Part shown: piece by piece, positions 28,790-33,622 of the stretch
Layout of the letters: each line of letters opens with the position of its first letter
Position numbering within the stretch: the first letter of the stretch is position 1
Assembly: GCA_011774835.1 (NCBI GenBank)
Contig: JAACAK010000012.1
Location: forward strand, 1 to 33,622
Direction of reading: 5' to 3'
Source of the DNA: Candidatus Kutchimonas denitrificans
GTDB taxonomy: Bacteria; Gemmatimonadota; Gemmatimonadetes; Palauibacterales; KS3-K002
Length of the DNA stretch: 33,622 nt
Position numbers and translations under genes: made by a program
The notes under the pieces: model-generated
What the model was told of the DNA's origin: nothing
Seen by the model: only the letters and a program-made list of their open reading frames with translations
Database searches by the model: none

Positions 28790-29621
28790 CGCTTCGGTCC
28801 CCGTTTCGCAGGTAGACATGCGTGGACATCGTATCGGTGACCACCTGCGGGCCCCAACGCCCGGGTATGGGACGCCGTCCGTGGGCGGCCACCGAGATCG
28901 AAACCCGGACGACCCGTGCCGGCGTCTCCGTGCGACGTCCTTCTGCCGTAAAGTACTCCAGGTGAAGGCCGCCGGCGGCCGGCGCCCTGAACGGGCCGGC
29001 AAGGGGCTGGTGTGGACCGCCCCTGAGCCGCTGACCCAGCCACCAATAGCCATCGCCTGCCCGGTAGAGACGGTAGACGTAGGGCCGAAATCCGCGAACC
29101 GGCGCCCCGGGAACCGCACCCGACAGTGGACCGGAAAGGGTGAGGGTCAAATCCGGCGGTCGGCCGTCCGGACAGCCGCCCGTTCCTCCCTTGATGATCT
29201 TCCGCACCGCGACGGCTCCCCAGCGATCATCGAGAGCCGACCCGGGATCGAATTCGAGGAACGCCAGCAGGCTGTCGCCGCGTCCATCGCCGAACGCGCC
29301 CGCCAGCCGGCGAACCCGGAGATCGTCGCCCTCCGCGCCGCAAACGACCGCCAGGCCACTGGTCGACCGCAGAGCGACGCTGTCGGGCCCGATCCCGTAG
29401 AGATCGCCAAGCTTGGGACTCACGGCGCGTAGATCGGAGGCCAGCGTTTCCAGAGCGACCCGACCGGCGTCGCGGACCGACGCGAGCTCGACCAGAAGGC
29501 GATGAAAGCGCCACTGTCGGACGAGGACCTCCTGGGTCACCGCCAGTACGGCGGTCAACAGGACAAGAGCCAGCAGCGCCTCGACCAGCGTGTATCCTGG
29601 ACTCCCGCCCGGTCGTTTCAC
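28782..29621 (-). CDS. PilW-like minor pilin
   Basis: Minor type IV pilin. The class III signal is GGSPG cut before YTLVEALLALVLL, with Glu at position +5, for the PilD-type prepilin peptidase. The body of about 260 residues is large and beta-rich, as expected for PilW. It has two widely spaced cysteines (VVCGAEG and GGCPDGRP) that might form a disulfide. The start is GTG 29621, overlapping the pilV stop (GTGA); longer in-frame starts read into pilV. The name reflects size and order (after pilV, before the pilX-like gene) rather than close similarity, so no symbol is assigned. Confidence 0.83.
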   Translation of the reverse strand: MKRPGGSPGYTLVEALLALVLLTAVLAVTQEVLVRQWRFHRLLVELASVRDAGRVALETLASDLRAVSPKLGDLYGIGPDSVALRSTSGLAVVCGAEGDDLRVRRLAGAFGDGRGDSLLAFLEFDPGSALDDRWGAVAVRKIIKGGTGGCPDGRPPDLTLTLSGPLSGAVPGAPVRGFRPYVYRLYRAGDGYWWLGQRLRGGPHQPLAGPFRAPAAGGLHLEYFTAEGRRTETPARVVRVSISVAAHGRRPIPGRWGPQVVTDTMSTHVYLRNGDRSGG

Positions 29622-29968
29622 GGCCCGGAGACGATGGTGACGAGTGTATCGGCCAGCTCGCCGGACCCCAGCCGATGTCGGGCAATCAGGCGGATCACCC
29701 ACGGCCCGGTCCCGTCGACATCCCAACTCAGCTCGGTGCCGTGCTCCAGGCTCGCGCCGGGCGCCAGGCGTCCCGGCTCGACGGCCAGCAGGCGCTCCAT
29801 CTGTCCCTGGGCCTGGAGCCTGAGCCGTGTCCGTACCTCTGCGCGCCGGGCGTGATCCGCCTGGCGCAGGGACGCCGCCGCCAGCGCCAGGACGCCGACG
29901 GTCAGCACGACGATGGCCACGAGCAGCTCCAACAGGGTCAGACCCGAACGACCGCTCCGCCCGATCAC
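29618..29968 (-). CDS. PilV-like minor pilin
   Basis: Minor type IV pilin of 116 residues. The prepilin cleavage motif GRSGRSG precedes LTLLELLVAIVVLTVGVLALAAASL, with Glu at +5 (quoted in part). The short globular domain follows, with DGTGPWVIRLIARH near the end. The start is GTG 29968, overlapping the gspH/fimT-like stop (GTGA). An adjacent GTG at 29971 is equally possible, and GGAGG sits only 2-5 bases upstream, which is unusually close. The order fimT-pilV-pilW-pilX matches the Pseudomonas minor-pilin cluster. Confidence 0.83.
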   Translation of the reverse strand: MIGRSGRSGLTLLELLVAIVVLTVGVLALAAASLRQADHARRAEVRTRLRLQAQGQMERLLAVEPGRLAPGASLEHGTELSWDVDGTGPWVIRLIARHRLGSGELADTLVTIVSGP

Positions 29969-30432
29969 CACCTCCGTAAACGTCCCAGCCTCGAGATCGT
30001 CACGGTGTCCGCCACCCGGCCACGTCGCAGCACGAGGGTCGTATTGGGGAGGTCGCAGTCCCCGCGAGGCGTCGCGACCCCTCGCGGGTCGAAGCAGATG
30101 AGCCGGGCGGGCCCGTCGATCTCCACGCCATCGAACTCGTCCCGGACATGGACCACCGGGCCGATCGTATCCTCGCGACCGGTATCCCACCCGGCGGCGG
30201 TGTCTATCGTGACCCAGAATCGGTCCTCGACCGGATCGAGGTGCAATCGCGACAGCCGACCGTACTGGGCGGCGACCTGCCGACCGAGGGCGTGGCTCGC
30301 CGCCAGGGCGTCAGATGCCGCCGCGACGCTGAGCCGAACGCGGAACCCCGCCCATGCGGGGTAACCGAGGGTGACCAGAACGCCGAGGACGACGAGCACG
30401 ACGAGAGCTTCCACCAGCGACACTCCTCTCAT
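29965..30432 (-). CDS. GspH/FimT-family minor pilin
   Basis: Minor pilin with a very short leader MRG followed by VSLVEALVVLVVLGVLVTLG, with Glu at +5 of the predicted mature protein. The GspH-type globular domain follows: SDALAASHALGRQVAAQYGRL, then beta strands and a Cys pair (ICFDPRGVATPRGDC) that may form a disulfide. The 155 residues fit FimT/FimU/GspH. ATG 30432 heads the minor-pilin group. It lies 94 bases after pilR, across a hairpin, and no strong ribosome-binding site is visible. Confidence 0.87.
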   Translation of the reverse strand: MRGVSLVEALVVLVVLGVLVTLGYPAWAGFRVRLSVAAASDALAASHALGRQVAAQYGRLSRLHLDPVEDRFWVTIDTAAGWDTGREDTIGPVVHVRDEFDGVEIDGPARLICFDPRGVATPRGDCDLPNTTLVLRRGRVADTVTISRLGRLRRW

Positions 30433-30472
30433 CGCCGGCCAGCCTAGTCGATGGGTATCAAGAGATGATCAA

Positions 30473-30505
30473 CGCCGGCGACGGAACGAGGGTCTGTCAC
30501 CGGCG
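30473..30505 (-). terminator. Hairpin between pilR and the minor pilins
   Basis: On the minus strand arms CGCCGGTGAC and GTCGCCGGCG form a 10-bp helix with one T-G pair around a 13-base loop, followed by the T-containing TTGATCATCTCTTG. It starts 21 bases after the pilR stop. A partial terminator or attenuator is likely, since there is no long U-run. Confidence 0.5.
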
Positions 30506-30526
30506 TGTTCTGAGGACTCCAACAGC

Positions 30527-31891
<1,365 letters not shown>

Positions 31892-33211
31892 TTAGTCTTC
31901 CTCGATCCGTTCGTCGATTTCTGGGTCCGCCTCGTCAGGCTGACCCGCCCCCATGGGCTCTCCGGATTCCACCAGTGCATCCAGCTCGGCCCGTGCCACC
32001 GGCAGCAGCACGTAGAAGCAGGCGCCGCCCCTCTCCGAGCTGTCGACCCGAATCGTCCCGCCCATCCCCTCGATGAGCCGGGCCGAAACCGCCAGGCCAA
32101 GCCCGGTCCCCTGGCCGGTCTCTTTGGTGCTGAAGAAAGGATCGAAGACCCGGTCCAGGATCTCGAAGGGGATACCGGGCCCGTTGTCGGCGACGGCGAT
32201 TTGGACGACCTTTGTCCCGCTGGAGAACGGCGGAGGCGTAAGCCCCTCGCGTCGGGCCTGGAGCCGCCGCAGATGCGAGTAGTCGATTCCCGGCGGATCG
32301 TCGCGCCGGCGCGCCGGCGGCGCCGTGCCTTCGTAGGACACCCTCTCGGTGCTCACCTTGATGACCCGACCGCCGGCACCATCCACCGCTTGCGCCGCAT
32401 TGAGAAGCAGGTTCACCATGATCTGTTCCAGCTGGTGAGGGTCAGCGTGCACCGTCGTCGGACCGTCGGCGAGTTCGAGCACCAGATCGATCTCCTTGAA
32501 ATGCCCCTGCGACTCCACTAGCTCCAGCGCACCCCGGACGACTTCGTTCACTTCGATGGGACGCGGCGCCGGCTGGCGGGGGCGCGCGTAATCCAAGAGG
32601 CCTTTGACGATTCTGTCAATACGGCGGGCCTCGCGGCGCATGTCCTCCAGCAGATCGTGACTGAGCTTCGGCCGCCGCTCGGCCACCTCGAGATACCCGA
32701 GGATGGCGCCCAGCGGATTGCCGATCTCGTGAGCGATCCCCGCCGCCAGCTGTCCCGCCGATGCCAGCTTCTCGGCGCGGACCAGCTCGTCGCGGGCCTC
32801 GGTGAGTGCCCGGTTCACCTCGTTCAGTGACTGGATGTTGTCGCTCAGCCGCTTTTGATTCTGGATCAGCTGCTCGGTGATATCGTTGATTACAGCGGCG
32901 AGGTGCTCCAGTTCCGGCGCGGCATCGATCTGGATGCGGCGCGAGTAGTCCTCGCGGGAGATGGCCTCGGCGCCCTGGACGATCGCACGGACAGGCTTCA
33001 GGATCATCTGCCTGAGCAGGTAGTCGCCATAGACCAGGAAGATCACCAGGTCGGCAACCACGAGGATCCCCAGGAAGATGACCACACTGCTGACCGAGCC
33101 TCCGACTGGCAACCAGAGAAGCACGGCCACCGCCGCCAGTCCCAACGCGGCGACCAGCACCAGCCCGAGCGCGAGTATCAGCTCTCGTCGAAGAGATGAC
33201 CCAGACTTCAC
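31892..33211 (-). CDS. pilS: PilS-type sensor histidine kinase
   Basis: Membrane histidine kinase paired with the adjacent regulator. There are two N-terminal transmembrane helices (about 10-33 and 41-61) with almost no periplasmic loop, so it probably senses a membrane signal such as pilin. A HAMP domain (about 68-120) and a coiled coil lead to the HisKA box [13 protein letters not shown] with His161. The N box ([12 protein letters not shown]), G1 (VADNGPGIP), F (FDPFFSTK) and G2 (GTGLGL) boxes are intact. An extra segment of about 45 residues between N and G1 is Arg/Pro-rich. GTG 33211 has GGGA 6 bases upstream. Pseudomonas PilS has six membrane helices, so the sensor part differs. Confidence 0.88.
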   Translation of the reverse strand: MKSGSSLRRELILALGLVLVAALGLAAVAVLLWLPVGGSVSSVVIFLGILVVADLVIFLVYGDYLLRQMILKPVRAIVQGAEAISREDYSRRIQIDAAPELEHLAAVINDITEQLIQNQKRLSDNIQSLNEVNRALTEARDELVRAEKLASAGQLAAGIAHEIGNPLGAILGYLEVAERRPKLSHDLLEDMRREARRIDRIVKGLLDYARPRQPAPRPIEVNEVVRGALELVESQGHFKEIDLVLELADGPTTVHADPHQLEQIMVNLLLNAAQAVDGAGGRVIKVSTERVSYEGTAPPARRRDDPPGIDYSHLRRLQARREGLTPPPFSSGTKVVQIAVADNGPGIPFEILDRVFDPFFSTKETGQGTGLGLAVSARLIEGMGGTIRVDSSERGGACFYVLLPVARAELDALVESGEPMGAGQPDEADPEIDERIEED

Positions 33212-33292
33212 CGTAATCCCGGCGGGGGTAAGTTCAGTGCGTGTGGGGAATGTCGGTCGGCTGATCCGACCTTGCTAGCGGGGGCAGCTACC

Positions 33293-33329
33293 AAAAAAAA
33301 AGATAGCGCGGAGGTACCCCTCCGCGCTA
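33293..33329 (-). terminator. Strong Rho-independent terminator of pilA
   Basis: On the minus strand an 11-bp perfect stem TAGCGCGGAGG/CCTCCGCGCTA (33304-33314 and 33319-33329) with a 4-base loop is followed by a run of nine T (A-run 33293-33301). It is 24 bases after the pilin stop codon and separates pilin from pilSR transcription. Confidence 0.93.
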
Positions 33330-33353
33330 CCCTTGGCGTGCAAAGGCTGTCAG

Positions 33354-33622
33354 TTAGCCACAGGCTACGACACCCTCCGACGTCGCCGTGGTACCCGTCT
33401 GACCACCATAGTAAATCTCGCAGACATCGGTGTCACTGCTGGCGACACCCGAGTGCCCGGCGGTGGCCTTCCACCCGCTAGCCGACGCGGCCCCGATATT
33501 GATCGTGACCTGCGTGCTCTGGTTGAAGTCCAGAGCGGTGGTGCTGGTGGTGTACTGCAGGTAGTCGGCGAAGTAGGCCTCTTCAGCCGCAGCCAGGTTC
33601 CGAAGGTCGGACTTCATGGCTG
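33354..33622 (-). CDS. Type IV pilin (PilA-like), 5' part cut by window
   Basis: C-terminal part of a major-pilin-like protein. The frame stays open to the right edge and reads Ala-Met-Lys-Ser-Asp-Leu-Arg-Asn-Leu, so the Met at 33617 is internal and not a start. AAAEEAYFADYLQYTTS is the usual end of the long pilin helix and its junction. It is followed by a Thr/Ser/Gly-rich beta domain with Cys at visible residues 66 and 86, one just before the end (VVACG), forming the likely D-loop disulfide. The prepilin signal lies outside the window. Its position next to pilSR and its own strong terminator fit a highly expressed pilin. Confidence 0.85.
   Translation of the reverse strand, partial: AMKSDLRNLAAAEEAYFADYLQYTTSTTALDFNQSTQVTINIGAASASGWKATAGHSGVASSDTDVCEIYYGGQTGTTATSEGVVACG

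Overview
The window is a high-GC bacterial chromosome segment, close-packed with genes, rich in GTG starts and in ATGA/GTGA stop-start overlaps. It carries housekeeping genes plus a type IV pilus (T4P) locus and shows no prophage, insertion sequence, CRISPR array or plasmid gene. The gene content and the style of the pilus proteins suggest a Gemmatimonadota-like Gram-negative bacterium. That placement is inferred from overall resemblance, not from a marker-gene tree.

Positions 1-7777 (+ strand) form a protein quality-control block: the 3' part of dnaK, a membrane-anchored HtrA/Deg protease with two PDZ domains, tRNA-Leu(UAG), tig, clpP and clpX, then an unrecognised lipoprotein where many genomes have lon. 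A strong terminator separates htrA from a promoter that appears to drive tRNA-Leu and tig.

Positions 7796-19815 (- strand, read right to left) hold aroC-aroK-topA-trmFO-xerC-hslV-hslU-gcvT-mogA and an orphan sigma-54 activator. The order topA-trmFO-xerC-hslV-hslU matches the Bacillus topA-trmFO-codV-clpQ-clpY run, with gcvT where codY would be. The sigma-54 activator has a receiver-like domain that lacks the phosphorylatable Asp.

Positions 20049-33622 (- strand, read right to left) are a composite T4P locus: major-pilin-like pilA (cut by the window edge), the pilS-pilR two-component pair, four translationally coupled minor pilins (fimT/gspH-like, pilV, pilW, pilX-like), the pilMNOPQ assembly operon behind a near-consensus promoter, and a large unrecognised lipoprotein with Ig-like and propeller-like regions. 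The locus resembles a merger of the Pseudomonas pilSR-fimTU-pilVWX cluster with its pilMNOPQ-aroK cluster, but has no recognisable pilY1.

The most interesting items are the 875-residue lipoprotein that closes the pilus operon, the pseudo-receiver sigma-54 activator facing a second unknown lipoprotein, a calcium-loop-like motif inside PilQ, and a perfect 17-bp palindrome between hslU and gcvT. No stretch longer than 300 bases lacks a gene; the largest gap is 19816-20048.
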